Positions 36,676 through 45,833 are shown, counted from the first letter of the stretch. The stretch is DNA of 64,000 nucleotides from Roseomonas haemaphysalidis (GCF_017355405.1 NZ_CP061177.1:3098501-3162500); one strand, 5' to 3'. Translations and numbers: made by a program. The notes: generated from the sequence alone by a model not told the origin.

Positions 36676-37539
36676 TTAGGGCAGGTGCTTGCTGATGTAG
36701 GGCGGCAGGTTGAAGGCGCCGGTGTGGATCTCGGGCGTCCAGTACTGCGTCTGGCCCAGAATGCCGGCGGCCTCGGCCCGGGCGCGGATGGTGGCGGTAT
36801 CCACCTGCCGCAGGGCGCTGTCCTTGGCCGACCAGCCCAGCGTCATGAAGCCGCCCACATAGGTCGGCACCGCGGCGACATAGGCGTAGATGTCGGCAAA
36901 GGACTTGGCGCGGCGGATGGAGGTGTCGCGCAGCTCCTCGGCCTGCATGGCCGGCACGCCGCACTGGTTGACGATCACGCCCTTGTCCGACAGCAGCCGC
37001 GCCACGTTGCTGTAAAACTCATCGGTGAACAGCACCTCACCCACGCCGATCGGGTCCGTGCTGTCCACGATCACGACGTCAAAGGAGCCGGCCTCCGCCT
37101 TGCGGACGTAGTCGATGCCGTCGGCCACCAGCACCTCGGCGCGCGGGTCGTTCCAGGCATCGCCGGCAATGTTGGGGAGGAACTCCTTGGACAGGCGGAT
37201 CACCTCGCCGTCGATCTCGACCATGACGGCCTTCTCGACATTGCGGTGTTGCAGCACGCGCTTCAGCACGCCGCCGTCGCCGGCGCCGATGATCAGCACG
37301 CGCTTGGCATCGCCATGCGCCAGCATCGGCACATGGGTCAGCATCTCCTGGTAGACGAACTCGTCGCCCTCGGTGATCTGGATGCAGCCGTCGAGCACCA
37401 GCACGCGGCCATGCGTGTAGCTTTCGAACACCACGATGTCCTGGAAGTCGCTCTGCACGCGGGCCAGCTCGCGCTTGACCATGAAGCGCTGCCCCCACTC
37501 GGGGTAGAGGGTCTCGTTGATCCAGGAATCGGTGGGCAT
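36676..37539 (-). CDS. speE: Spermidine synthase
   Basis: A 287-residue aminopropyltransferase that transfers the aminopropyl group of decarboxylated SAM to putrescine. The nucleotide motif GAGDGG is at 85-90, with VEIDGEVIRLSKEFLP, ADGIDY and VDSTDPIG. The ATG at 37539 was preferred over an in-frame TTG 8 codons upstream because GGAGA precedes it. speD lies upstream, separated by a perfect hairpin (37570-37596). Together they form the SAM-dependent spermidine pathway. Confidence 0.94.
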   Translation of the reverse strand: MPTDSWINETLYPEWGQRFMVKRELARVQSDFQDIVVFESYTHGRVLVLDGCIQITEGDEFVYQEMLTHVPMLAHGDAKRVLIIGAGDGGVLKRVLQHRNVEKAVMVEIDGEVIRLSKEFLPNIAGDAWNDPRAEVLVADGIDYVRKAEAGSFDVVIVDSTDPIGVGEVLFTDEFYSNVARLLSDKGVIVNQCGVPAMQAEELRDTSIRRAKSFADIYAYVAAVPTYVGGFMTLGWSAKDSALRQVDTATIRARAEAAGILGQTQYWTPEIHTGAFNLPPYISKHLP

Positions 37540-37569
37540 GGGGTTCTGATCTCCGTCGCTCAATACAAG

Positions 37570-37596
37570 AAGGGCGGGGTCATGGACCCCGCCCTT
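37570..37596. terminator. Perfect hairpin between speD and speE
   Basis: 12-base arms AAGGGCGGGGTC and GACCCCGCCCTT with a 3-base loop, in the 82 bp gap between the speD stop and the speE start. On the minus strand the bases that follow (CTTGTATTG) are only weakly T-rich. It could be an intrinsic terminator or an attenuator that lowers speE expression relative to speD. Confidence 0.65.
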
Positions 37597-37621
37597 CCGC
37601 TCGTCACGTGAAAGGCTGATG

Positions 37622-38068
37622 TCAGCCGATCAGGCCGCGCTTGTGCTCGGCAAGCTGCACGCGCTCGGGCAGGAAGCCCTTCTTCAGGATCGGCACTGCC
37701 AGATACGGGTTGCAGATGCCGCAGACGAAGATGTCCAGCGCGGCATAGGAGCGCTCGGGCCAGGTGTGGATCGAGACGTGGCTCTCGGCCAGCACCAACA
37801 CGCCGCTCACGCCACCCGGGTGGAAGTGGTGGAAGTGGCCGTGCAGGATGGTCGCGCCGGTCTCGATCGCGGCCTCGCGCAGCACGCTGTCGATGTGCGC
37901 GGGGTCATCGAGGTTCGTGGCGCCCCAAAGGTCCACGATCAGGTGCGTACCCGCGAAGCGGACACCGTCGCGTTCGACGAAGTGATCCTTCGCCTCGGCG
38001 TTGTCGAAAGTCTGGGCTTCGCTCGGGAGTTCCGAGACCATCCCCAGCGGAGAGACGAGAGAGTCCAT
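37622..38068 (-). CDS. speD: S-adenosylmethionine decarboxylase proenzyme, prokaryotic type
   Basis: A 148-residue proenzyme that cleaves itself to create a pyruvoyl group and then makes decarboxylated SAM for SpeE. The processing site is ESH within VLAESHVSIHTWPE (cleavage between E95 and S96). HGHFHHF and FVCGICNP are also conserved. Relative to the ~120-residue minimal enzymes it carries about 30 extra N-terminal residues. The ATG follows AAAGGAG. Confidence 0.94.
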   Translation of the reverse strand: MDSLVSPLGMVSELPSEAQTFDNAEAKDHFVERDGVRFAGTHLIVDLWGATNLDDPAHIDSVLREAAIETGATILHGHFHHFHPGGVSGVLVLAESHVSIHTWPERSYAALDIFVCGICNPYLAVPILKKGFLPERVQLAEHKRGLIG

Positions 38069-38440
38069 GTTGCGGGCTCCTTTCCACCAGCAGATGACCG
38101 GGTTGATCGGATATCGATCGGGTCAACGGATGCGGCATATGGGGCAATCCCCCCCGGTTCTCAAGAAAAATCGGAGATTCGAGGCCGAAAAAATCGCGTG
38201 TCCCCCCTGCATGGCACGCGTATCTCCTGGCGTGAGGTCTGCGAGGGCCGGGAATGGCTCCAGGAAATCGGCGCGGGTCCGGTAAAAAATGCCGGTCCAG
38301 AACGGCGCCCCGGGGGCTGGGGGGTCGCGGGCCGCCCTGCCGGCCGGAAAATCCGCGGTGCGGATGCATCGCCGTGCATTTTCCCGGCATTGCCCGCTTG
38401 CCCCCGGCCGCCAGCCTGATTATACCCCCGGCCCTGCGCT
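38069..38440. other. Intergenic region between speD and tRNA-Ser
   Basis: This 372 bp stretch has no credible coding frame. It includes A-rich segments (around 38162-38200) and is the likely promoter and leader of speD (minus strand) and promoter of the tRNA (plus strand). I could not match it to a named riboswitch. Confidence 0.5.
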
Positions 38441-38531
38441 GGAGGGTTGGCCGAGCGGTCGAAGGCGCACGCCTGGAAAGTGTGTATACCTCAAAAGGGT
38501 ATCGTGGGTTCGAATCCCACATCCTCCGCCA
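38441..38531 (+). tRNA. tRNA-Ser (anticodon GGA)
   Basis: The acceptor arm GGAGGGT pairs with ATCCTCC (38521-38527), followed by the discriminator G and an encoded CCA (38529-38531). The anticodon loop CTGGAAA gives anticodon GGA (reads UCC and UCU). A long variable arm and the T loop GGTTCGAATCC are present, as expected for a serine tRNA of about 90 bases. Confidence 0.95.
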
Positions 38532-38932
38532 GTTTCCCCGCTTCCTGATGTGGTTTGCTATCTTTTCGACCTGCAGGCTGGCTCCGCACGAGCCGTGCCA
38601 CGCATCGGCGCGCCCAGGAACACTGCCCCCAACTGCCGCCTTGCACCGCACCTTCTCGAGGAGCCAGCGCCAGCTGAGCCTTGATGATGAGGCGACAGGA
38701 AGCTGCCTCGGCAGTTCGGACATCGGATCGATGCGGCGGAGTGGCTGAACAGCCGATTGGGAATAGCACGCCGCACGGCAGGCAGGCTTGGCGAGGTGGC
38801 GGGTCTGCTGGTGCCCTCGCCGCCCAGGCAGTCCCCGCCCGCGATGCTTCCCTGCATGGCGGCTGGACAGGGCCCGGCCGCCCCCGGGATTGCGGCTTCC
38901 AACATCGCATACGCCATGACAAACGGCGGCAC
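38532..38932. other. Intergenic region between tRNA-Ser and the acyltransferase gene
   Basis: This 401 bp stretch holds frames of poor composition and no recognisable gene or remnant. It is somewhat lower in GC than the flanking genes. I looked for a repeat of the tRNA 3' end that would mark an integration site and saw none here. Confidence 0.45.
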
Positions 38933-40075
38933 ATGCCACCGCATCGCACCCAGAAAGACGAATCCCTCGAGGCTTTGAGAGGCATCGCAGCCCTTGTTGT
39001 CATTGCCTGGCATCTGGTGCTGGGCTTCGCCCCCGCGCGAAGCGGCATCTTTCCCGGCATGGACATGGCGCTGTCCTGGGTCGGGCGGCCCTGGTACGCC
39101 ATCATCAATGGCACCGCGGCCGTCGTCTTCTTTTTCGTGCTGTCGGGCTTCGTGCTGACCAGGCAGGCGCTGCTGGATGGCAATTCCCGACGACTGGTCG
39201 TTGGCATCTTCAAGCGATGGCCGCGTTTGGCGGGTCCGGCAGCCGCCAGCTGCGCCTTTTCCTGGATGCTGTTCGCAAGCGGCGCCTATCACTTCCGCGA
39301 GGCCGCGGCCGTCACGGGCTCTCCCTGGCTCGCGGACTTCGCCTATTCCAGCATGCCGCCGGGATATGTGCCGAACCTGGCCGACGCCCTGCTGCAGGGC
39401 GGAGCCTGGACGTTTCTGACCGGTCGCGCATCCTACAACAGCAGCCTTTGGACCATGCGGTGGGAACTTCTGGGGAGTTTCGTCGCGTTCGCTACGGCCT
39501 TGCTTGCGATTCACCTCAGGAACGATCGCGCACGGTTTGCATTGTTGTTCGTGGCGATTGCCGTTGCCGCATACGCCAACATGCTGCTGGTGGCATTTCC
39601 GGCGGGCGTCGCCTGTGCTCTGCTGTCCGCCCAGGGCCGGCTGCCACGCTTCACGGCACCGGCCACAGTGCTGTTGCTGCTGCTGGCCTTCACCATGGCG
39701 AACTACACGGAAAATGGTTTGCTCGGCCGCCTGTCGGCGGAAAGGTGGGGCCGTTCCCTCAGCGAAATCCTCGCCTATACCGTGGGAGCGGTGCTTCTCC
39801 TGGTCGCCGTCGAGCAGAATGCATGGCTGCGGCGGCTGTTGTCCGGCCGCGTGGCCCGCTTTCTGGGCCGAATGTCCTTTCCGGTATACCTCCTGCACGT
39901 TCCGGTCCTGTGCTCCGCCGGCTGCATGGCCTTTCTGGCCGCCGGCGGAGGGCGGGCCGGACTTCTGGCAGCCGCCGGCGCGACGTTGTTGTTCACGGTC
40001 CTGCTCGGTTGGCCGCTGGCATGGTTCGACCTGCGATGGACCCGGCTGATCAACCGGATCTTCACCCGGTCCTGA
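38933..40075 (+). CDS. Acyltransferase 3 family membrane protein
   Basis: A 380-residue membrane protein of the acyltransferase 3/OafB family, which O-acetylates or succinylates surface sugars. It opens QKDESLEALRGIAALVVIAWHLVLGF, with the family His in AWH. About ten hydrophobic helices follow, including FFFVLSGFVLTRQALL and FLGRMSFPVYLLHVPVLCSAGC near the C-terminus. Its codon use and GC content look less extreme than neighbouring genes, and it follows a tRNA gene, so it may have been acquired horizontally. The upstream ATGs give unlikely protein. Confidence 0.85.
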   Translation: MPPHRTQKDESLEALRGIAALVVIAWHLVLGFAPARSGIFPGMDMALSWVGRPWYAIINGTAAVVFFFVLSGFVLTRQALLDGNSRRLVVGIFKRWPRLAGPAAASCAFSWMLFASGAYHFREAAAVTGSPWLADFAYSSMPPGYVPNLADALLQGGAWTFLTGRASYNSSLWTMRWELLGSFVAFATALLAIHLRNDRARFALLFVAIAVAAYANMLLVAFPAGVACALLSAQGRLPRFTAPATVLLLLLAFTMANYTENGLLGRLSAERWGRSLSEILAYTVGAVLLLVAVEQNAWLRRLLSGRVARFLGRMSFPVYLLHVPVLCSAGCMAFLAAGGGRAGLLAAAGATLLFTVLLGWPLAWFDLRWTRLINRIFTRS

Positions 40076-40153
40076 TCCATCGTGTGTCCCCGGCCCGGGG
40101 GCGGCAGCGGCAACGCGCGCCCCTGCCCCGCCGCCGCCCCTGCGCGGCGCCGG

Positions 40154-41839
40154 TCAGGCCGCGCGCAACCGCTGCACCAGGCCCGACAGCTCGTCCCGCA
40201 GCGTTTGGCCCTGGGTCGCGACGGCATCCGCGGCGGCGGTGACGCCCTGCATCGCGCTGCCGCTGTCGGCCGCGCCCTGCTGCACCTTTTGCATGCTGGC
40301 CGACATCTCGTCCGTGCCCTGGGCCGCCTGCTGCACGTTGCGGGCGATTTCCTGCGTCGCCGCCCCCTGCTGCTCCACCGCCGCGGCGATGGCGGAGGAG
40401 ATCTGGTTCACCTCGCCGATCACGGTGGCGATGCCGCGGATCGCCTCCACCGCCTCGTGCGTCGCGGCGCGGATGGTGTCCACCTGACCGGAAATCTCCT
40501 CCGTGGCGCGCGAGGTCTGCGCGGCCAGGGCCTTCACCTCGCTGGCGACCACGGCAAAGCCCTTGCCCGCCTCGCCCGCCCGTGCCGCCTCGATCGTGGC
40601 GTTCAGCGCCAGCAGGTTGGTTTGCCCCGCGATATCGCTGATCATCCGCACCACGTCGCCGATGCGGGTGGCGCCGTCCGACAGCGCGCGGACGATCTGG
40701 TCGGTGCGGTTGGCGTCTTCCGCCGCGCGCCCCACCACGGCGGTGGAATGGCCGACCTGGCGGGAAATCTCGGCCACGGAAGCGGCGAGCTCCTCGGCCG
40801 CCGCCGCCACGCCCTGCACGTTGGCCGAGGTCTGCGCCGCGCCACTCGCCGCCGAGGAAGCCTGCAGCGCGTTGGAGTCCGCGATGCGCGACAGGCTGCC
40901 GGTGGAAGCCGCCAGCGTGCCGGATGCCTCGGCCAGCGCCTGGGCCACGGCGCCGAGCGAATGGTCCACGCCCGCCGCCAGGTCCAGCGTCGCCTGCCGC
41001 TTGGCGCGCGCCGCCTCGGCCTCGGCCTGCTGGTGGGCGGCGCGGACGCGCTCGGCTTCGGCCAGCCCGTCGCGGAAGGTCTGCACCGCGCCGGCCATCG
41101 GGCCCAGCTCGTCCCGCCGGCCGACGCCGGGCACGGGGGCCAGGGTATCGCCTTCCGCCAGCGTGGCCATGCGTCCCGCCAGGCGGGTCAGCGGCCGGGT
41201 GATGCCGAACAGCACGACCACGGCCGCCACGGCCACCGCCAGCAGCGTCACCAGCGCCAGCAGGGCGAGCGCGAGCACGATGCCGGCGTCGGTGTTCTCG
41301 CTGGCCTCGATGTTCACGCGGTTGGCGGCGGCGGTGGCGCGGTCGGCCATGCCGGCCAGGTCGTTGAAGGCACCCACTAGGGGCACGCGCGCCTCATCGC
41401 GGTAGAGCACCGCGGCGCCGCGCAGGTCCCCGGCCGCCACCAGCTGGAAGATCCGCTCGCCAACGCCGGCGATGCGGGTGTTGGCGGCACGCAGCGCCGC
41501 CACCGCGTCGCGGAACTCATTGGGTGCGAGCTGCGCGGCTTCGGCCAGGTTCTGTTCCACCCCGGTGCCGATGCCGCGGATCGTGGCGGCAAGCGGGGCC
41601 ATGCCGGCCGGGTCCTGCAGCAGCAGGACATTGTTGTATTGCCGGCCCATGTTCGCGAAGTCGCCGCGCGCACGCTCGGCTTTCAGTGCGAAGGCGAAGT
41701 CGCGGTCAATGAGGTTGCTGTACAATGTGTCGGTCGCGGCGAACTGGCCGACGAGATACAGCGCGAGCACCGCCGAAACGGCGGCCTGGAACGCGAACAG
41801 GCCCAGGATCTTGGTGCGGATCGAGAGTCGGGCAAGCAT
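40154..41839 (-). CDS. Methyl-accepting chemotaxis protein
   Basis: A 561-residue chemoreceptor. The N-terminal helix ([25 protein letters not shown]) is followed by a ~150-residue periplasmic four-helix-bundle-like sensor, a second helix ([27 protein letters not shown]), a HAMP domain and a long signalling coiled coil. The hairpin tip is the conserved [35 protein letters not shown] segment, here split for length. The start at MLARLSIRT follows GAGGTGCC. It lies alone with no che genes in the window. Ligand unknown. Confidence 0.93.
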   Translation of the reverse strand: MLARLSIRTKILGLFAFQAAVSAVLALYLVGQFAATDTLYSNLIDRDFAFALKAERARGDFANMGRQYNNVLLLQDPAGMAPLAATIRGIGTGVEQNLAEAAQLAPNEFRDAVAALRAANTRIAGVGERIFQLVAAGDLRGAAVLYRDEARVPLVGAFNDLAGMADRATAAANRVNIEASENTDAGIVLALALLALVTLLAVAVAAVVVLFGITRPLTRLAGRMATLAEGDTLAPVPGVGRRDELGPMAGAVQTFRDGLAEAERVRAAHQQAEAEAARAKRQATLDLAAGVDHSLGAVAQALAEASGTLAASTGSLSRIADSNALQASSAASGAAQTSANVQGVAAAAEELAASVAEISRQVGHSTAVVGRAAEDANRTDQIVRALSDGATRIGDVVRMISDIAGQTNLLALNATIEAARAGEAGKGFAVVASEVKALAAQTSRATEEISGQVDTIRAATHEAVEAIRGIATVIGEVNQISSAIAAAVEQQGAATQEIARNVQQAAQGTDEMSASMQKVQQGAADSGSAMQGVTAAADAVATQGQTLRDELSGLVQRLRAA

Positions 41840-42019
41840 GACGGCACCTCTGCTGGCAACACGCGCCTGGACCGGCTCCCGGCGCAAGCCCGGGCATAGC
41901 GGCTTCGCGTGAAGAGATGCTGAAAGGCGGTGCTGAATCCGCATCGCGTTAACGGCCGGGAAACCACGGCGGCCTTAGCGTCGCGGCCATCGCATCCCGC
42001 CATGCCCGGAGAACCGTTC

Positions 42020-42229
42020 ATGAGATCCGCAGAATTCGAACACGGCCCCTATACCATCAAGACCTTCGCGATCGATGGCGAGGTGCGCGGCCGCGTGTTC
42101 CTGGACGGCGCCTGGATGCGCGACATCCCCGACTGCGTGGCCGACACGCTGGACGACACCGTGCAGCACATCCGCCGCATCATCGACCAGCGGGACGACG
42201 AGACGGGGGACGAGCCGGTCCTGCACTGA
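42020..42229 (+). CDS. Small hypothetical protein
   Basis: A 69-residue acidic protein (MRSAEFEHGPYTIKTFAIDGEVRGRVFLDGAWM in pieces, then DDTVQHIRRIIDQRDDE). A good ribosome binding site (CCGGAGA) precedes the ATG at 42020. It is divergent from the chemoreceptor and convergent with the GST gene. Family not recognised. Confidence 0.6.
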   Translation: MRSAEFEHGPYTIKTFAIDGEVRGRVFLDGAWMRDIPDCVADTLDDTVQHIRRIIDQRDDETGDEPVLH

Positions 42230-42244
42230 CGCCGGGCGCGGGCG

Positions 42245-42874
42245 CTACCGGCCCAGCCCGTAGGCACCGCCCCGTTCCACCGCGCGCCGGTAGGCCGGGC
42301 GCTGCTGCAACGCGCGCACCCAGGCATCCAGCGCCGGATAGGCGGCGCGCTTGCCCAGCACCCCGGCCATCTCGGCAACGAAGCTCATCTGGATGTCGGC
42401 GCCGGTCAGCCCGTCGCCCACCAGCCAGGCGCGCCCCTGCAGGCTGCGGTCCAGGAAGGCAAGGTGGTTGGCGATCTCGCCCTCGATGCGCGGCATCAGC
42501 GGCGCGGCGGCCTCGCCCAGCCGCCCGGCATACAGGTGCAGCATCAGTGGCAGCATGGCCGAGCCTTCGGCATAGTGCAGCCATTGGATGTAGGCGTCGT
42601 ATTCGACGCTGTTGTCCGGCGGTTGCAGGCGGCCGCCGCCGAGGCGGCGGATCACCGTCTCGATGATGGCGCCGGATTCGATCAGTACGCGGCCATCCTC
42701 CAGTTGCAGCGCCGGCGCCTTGCCCAGCGGGCTGACGGCGGCGAGCTCGGGCGGCGCCAGGCGGGTTTGCGGGTTTCGCGCGTAGCGGCGCACCTCGTAG
42801 GGCAGCGCCAGCTCTTCCAGCAGCCACAGGATGCGGTGGGACCGCGACTCGTTCAGGTGGTGCACGACCAGCAT
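42245..42874 (-). CDS. Glutathione S-transferase family protein
   Basis: A 209-residue GST. The thioredoxin-like N-terminus (MLVVHHLNESRSHRILWLLEELALPYEV) has Ser in SRSHR near the usual catalytic position. SPLGKAPALQLEDG holds the cis-Pro, followed by ESGAIIETVI and the helical C-terminal domain ending YRRAVERGGAYGLG. Its class and substrate are unknown, and it is clearly different from the GST at 26904. Confidence 0.9.
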   Translation of the reverse strand: MLVVHHLNESRSHRILWLLEELALPYEVRRYARNPQTRLAPPELAAVSPLGKAPALQLEDGRVLIESGAIIETVIRRLGGGRLQPPDNSVEYDAYIQWLHYAEGSAMLPLMLHLYAGRLGEAAAPLMPRIEGEIANHLAFLDRSLQGRAWLVGDGLTGADIQMSFVAEMAGVLGKRAAYPALDAWVRALQQRPAYRRAVERGGAYGLGR

Positions 42875-42992
42875 CGGTGGAGGTTCCTTGGGGCGAAACA
42901 GCCAGAGGTGGCGGCGTTGCCGCTGTTATCCAGGCGCAACCGCCACGGCTCCGCAAGGTTAGAGGCGCAGATGGCATGCAGGAGATGCGCCC

Positions 42993-43364
42993 ATGACCAC
43001 CCCCGAACAGCCTGACGCCAACAAGCCCCTGGCCGACAAGGCGGCCGAGGCCGTGACCGGCAAGCCGCTGGACAAGCCGGTGGCGGACACCGTGTCCGAG
43101 GCCGCGACGGATGCCAAGGACACCCTGCAGGATGGCTTCAGCCGCTTTGACGCCACGGCCCGCAAGGTAACGTCCGAGGCCGCCGAGCATGCGTCCGAAA
43201 CGGCGGACGATGTTTCCGAAGCGGCACAGGCCTACGCCCACCAGGGGCTGGACAGCCTGAACCGCGCTGGCACCGCCGTGGCCGGCGCCATCACGCAGCG
43301 CCCCTTCGTGGCGTTGATCTCGGCGCTGCTGGGCGGCGCGATGGTGGCGCTCGCGCGCCGCTGA
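42993..43364 (+). CDS. YqjD/ElaB-like (DUF883) membrane-anchored protein
   Basis: A 123-residue protein. The N-terminal two-thirds is charged, Ala-rich and helical (KAAEAVTGKPLDKPVADTVSEAATDAKDT, EAAEHASETADDVSEAAQAYAHQGLD in pieces). One C-terminal helix (PFVALISALLGGAMVALARR) resembles the ribosome-associating YqjD/ElaB family, which anchors ribosomes to the inner membrane in stationary phase. This is a resemblance and not proof. AGGAG precedes the ATG, and a strong terminator follows. Confidence 0.75.
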   Translation: MTTPEQPDANKPLADKAAEAVTGKPLDKPVADTVSEAATDAKDTLQDGFSRFDATARKVTSEAAEHASETADDVSEAAQAYAHQGLDSLNRAGTAVAGAITQRPFVALISALLGGAMVALARR

Positions 43365-43382
43365 ACGGCACCGCGACGACAG

Positions 43383-43423
43383 GCCGTGGCGCCTGCCCCA
43401 GGGCAGGCGCCACGGCTTTTTTT
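43383..43423 (+). terminator. Strong intrinsic terminator after the YqjD/ElaB-like gene
   Basis: 16-base perfect arms GCCGTGGCGCCTGCCC (43383-43398) and GGGCAGGCGCCACGGC (43401-43416), a 2-base loop, then TTTTTTT. It isolates the SOS operon that follows. Confidence 0.92.
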
Positions 43424-43502
43424 GTGCCTGGCCCTTGCCGGACCACCAATGCGATCCAGCCGCCCATGCAGATCAGGCTTGTCCTCGGCCGTCAAAGTGT
43501 GG

Positions 43503-43517
43503 GAACAAACAATGAAC
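43503..43517. promoter_or_regulatory. SOS (LexA) box at the start of imuA
   Basis: GAAC (43503-43506), seven bases, GAAC (43514-43517), which reads GTTC-N7-GTTC on the other strand. It covers the putative imuA start codon (43512-43514), so bound LexA would sit on the beginning of the gene. In the GTTC orientation the next four bases two positions out are GGTC, a near-match to the third GTTC seen at recA. Confidence 0.8.
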
Positions 43518-44246
43518 ATGACCGCCGACCCACCCCTCACCCCCCAGCAGCGGCCAGCCGCCATGGCCGCGCTGCGCCGCCGCCTGGCCGGGCTGGAGCA
43601 CGCCGGCAGCCGCCCCGGCGCGGACCCGCGTGGCCCGGTGCCGCTCAGCCCGGCACTGGACCGCGCGCTGCCGGCCGGCGGCCTGGCGCGCGCGGCGCTG
43701 CATGAGGTGCTGGCGGCGGGCGGCCCGCCGGGCGCCGCCGCACTGGGCTTCGCGGCGCTGGCGCTGGCGCGCGCGGGCGGCACCGTGCTGTGGATCGCGC
43801 CCGAGCCGGAAGCCTGGCCCCCCGGGCTGCTGCGCTTCGGGCTGCGGCCGCAGCAGCTGGTGCTGGTGCGCGCGCCCCGCCCCGCCGACGCGCTTTGGGC
43901 GATGGAGGAGGCGCTGCGCTGCCGCGCTGTCGGCGGCGTGCTGATGGTCTCGCCCGGCATCGGGCTGACGGCCGGGCGGCGGCTGATGCTGGCGGCCGAG
44001 GCCGGCGGCGCGCTGGGCATCCTGCTGCGGCCGGACAGCGACAAGGCGGGGCCGGCCGTGGCGCTGACCCGCTGGCGCGTCGCCCCCCTGCCCGCCCTGG
44101 CGCCGGACGAGCCGCATTGGAAGGTGGAGCTGCTGCGCTCGCGCGGCGGCGCCGGCGGGCAATGGGCACTGCGCTGGCGCGGCGGCGCATTGGATGATGG
44201 CGACGCCGTGCCGGCCCGGCCCGCCGCCAGCCGCCGCGCCGGCTAA
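43512..44246 (+). CDS. imuA: ImuA (mutagenesis accessory, RecA/SulA-like)
   Basis: A 244-residue protein of the SOS mutagenesis cassette, related to RecA/SulA-like folds. The conserved pieces are ALPAGGLARAALHEVLAAGGPPGAAALGFAALALA, TVLWIAPEPEAWPPGLLRFGL and GAAGLL-type ATP-binding relics. ImuA helps ImuB and DnaE2 in translesion synthesis. The start at 43512 (or 43518) is inside the LexA box. An upstream in-frame ATG at 43449 is less likely. Followed by imuB after 3 bp. Confidence 0.85.
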   Translation: MNMTADPPLTPQQRPAAMAALRRRLAGLEHAGSRPGADPRGPVPLSPALDRALPAGGLARAALHEVLAAGGPPGAAALGFAALALARAGGTVLWIAPEPEAWPPGLLRFGLRPQQLVLVRAPRPADALWAMEEALRCRAVGGVLMVSPGIGLTAGRRLMLAAEAGGALGILLRPDSDKAGPAVALTRWRVAPLPALAPDEPHWKVELLRSRGGAGGQWALRWRGGALDDGDAVPARPAASRRAG

Positions 44247-44249
44247 GCC

Positions 44250-45833
44250 ATGCGGCGCCGCTTCTGCCGCCCACCGCGCCTTGCCGCATCCCTGCCAGGG
44301 GTGGTGGGCGCCGCGCCCGTGGTGCCGCTCCCCGCCATGGATGCGCCCGGCCGCCGTTACCTGGCGCTGCACCTGCCGCTGTTGCCGGTCGAGGCCGCCG
44401 GCCCGGCGGGGGACCGCCCCGTGCTGGTGTGGCGGGCGGAAGGCCCGGCGCGGCTCGTGGTGGCCGTGGATGCCGCGGCCGCGCGGCTGGGGCTGGCGGC
44501 GGGCCAGGCGCTGGCCGACGCGCAAGCGATCCTGCCCGGCGTGCAGGCCTGCCCCGAGGACCCGGTGGCCGAGGCGGCGCGGCTGGGCATGCTCGGCCTG
44601 TGGGCGCTGCGCTTCACCCCGCTGGTGGCCGAGGACCCGCCCCAGGGGCTGTGGCTGGACATCACCGGCATGGGCAGCGTGTTCGGCAGCGAGGCGGCGT
44701 TGCGCGACCGTGCCCTGGCCGGGCTGGCGCGGCAGGGCCACGCGGCGATGGCGGCGGTGGCCGGCACCGCGCCGCTGGCCGCCGCCCTGGCGCGCGCCGG
44801 GCCCGGCGGCATCGTGCCGCCGGGCGGCGAGGCGCTGGCCCTGGCCGAGCTGCCGCTGGCCGCGCTGCGGCTGCCGCCGGAGATGCTGCGCGCCCTGCGC
44901 CGGCTGGGCCTGGAACGCGCGGGCGACCTGCTGGCGCAGCCGCGCGCGCCGCTGGCCCGCCGCTTCGGCGCCGGGCTGATCCTGGCGCTGGACCGCGCGC
45001 TGGGCGCGGCCGGCACGCCGTTTTCCAGCCTGCGGCCAGCGCCCGAGTTCCATGTGGCGCGGGACATGATGGAGCCGCTGATCACCCGCGCCGGCATCGA
45101 CGCCGTGCTGCAGCGGCAGTTGCTGCCCGAGCTGTGCCTGCGGCTGGCCGAGGCCGGGCGCGGGCTGCGCCGGCTGCGGCTGCGGGCACACCGCGCGGAA
45201 GGTGGCTTGCAGGAGATCGGCCTCGGGCTCGGCCTCGCGGGGCGCGACCCGGCGCATCTGCTGAAGCTGCTGCACACCAAGCTGGATACGCTGGAGCCGC
45301 GCTTCGGCTTTGACCGGCTGGAACTGCTGGCGGAGGAAACCGAGCCGCTGGGCGGCCTGCAGGCCGGGCTGATCGAGGGCGGTCAAACGGAGCGGGATGC
45401 CGGGCTGGCACAGCTGCTGGACCGGCTGGGGCAGCGCATGGCGGTGTGGCGCCTGGCACCCCGCGCCAGCCACTGGCCGGAACGCGCGGCGATGCGCGTG
45501 GATCCCTTCGCGGCTGTGGAAACGCCGCAGGGCTGGGGCGACCGCCCCCGCCCGCTGCTGCTGCTGAAGAAGCCCGAGGTCGTGCAGGTGCTGGCGCTGC
45601 TGCCGGACGACCCGCCCCGGCGCCTCTTGTGGCGCGGCGCATGGCATGAGGTGATCGCCGCCGAGGGGCCGGAGCGTTTCGAGCCGGAATGGTGGCGCGA
45701 CCGCCCCGACCGACCGGTGCGCGACTATTACCGCGTGGAATGCGCGGACGGCACGCGGCTGTGGGTGTGCCGCGCCGGGCTGGTGGGCGGCGAGCCGCCG
45801 CCGACCTGGTTCCTGCACGGCGCCTTCGCGTGA
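44250..45833 (+). CDS. imuB: ImuB, catalytically inactive Y-family-like polymerase
   Basis: A 527-residue hub protein linking DnaE2 to the clamp. The fold is that of Y-family polymerases (YLALHLPLLPVEAA near residue 40, then GLWLDITGMGSVFG, GVLQRQLLPELCLRLAEAG-type little-finger region and the long C-terminal tail). The catalytic carboxylates of DinB are absent: the first motif lacks the DxD Asp (HLPLLPVE), and LDITG stands in place of the SxDEAFLD motif. The N-terminal ~29 residues are atypical, and a start at 44337 (MDAPGRR) is an alternative. The stop overlaps dnaE2. Confidence 0.88.
   Translation: MRRRFCRPPRLAASLPGVVGAAPVVPLPAMDAPGRRYLALHLPLLPVEAAGPAGDRPVLVWRAEGPARLVVAVDAAAARLGLAAGQALADAQAILPGVQACPEDPVAEAARLGMLGLWALRFTPLVAEDPPQGLWLDITGMGSVFGSEAALRDRALAGLARQGHAAMAAVAGTAPLAAALARAGPGGIVPPGGEALALAELPLAALRLPPEMLRALRRLGLERAGDLLAQPRAPLARRFGAGLILALDRALGAAGTPFSSLRPAPEFHVARDMMEPLITRAGIDAVLQRQLLPELCLRLAEAGRGLRRLRLRAHRAEGGLQEIGLGLGLAGRDPAHLLKLLHTKLDTLEPRFGFDRLELLAEETEPLGGLQAGLIEGGQTERDAGLAQLLDRLGQRMAVWRLAPRASHWPERAAMRVDPFAAVETPQGWGDRPRPLLLLKKPEVVQVLALLPDDPPRRLLWRGAWHEVIAAEGPERFEPEWWRDRPDRPVRDYYRVECADGTRLWVCRAGLVGGEPPPTWFLHGAFA

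Noticed and set aside
38681..38932. Upstream extension of the acyltransferase gene
   Set aside because: The extra 84 residues are low-quality, Arg/Gly-rich sequence; the start at 38933 fits the family.
38532..40075. Integration (att) duplicate of the tRNA-Ser 3' end
   Set aside because: I found no second copy of the tRNA 3' end in the following sequence and no integrase.
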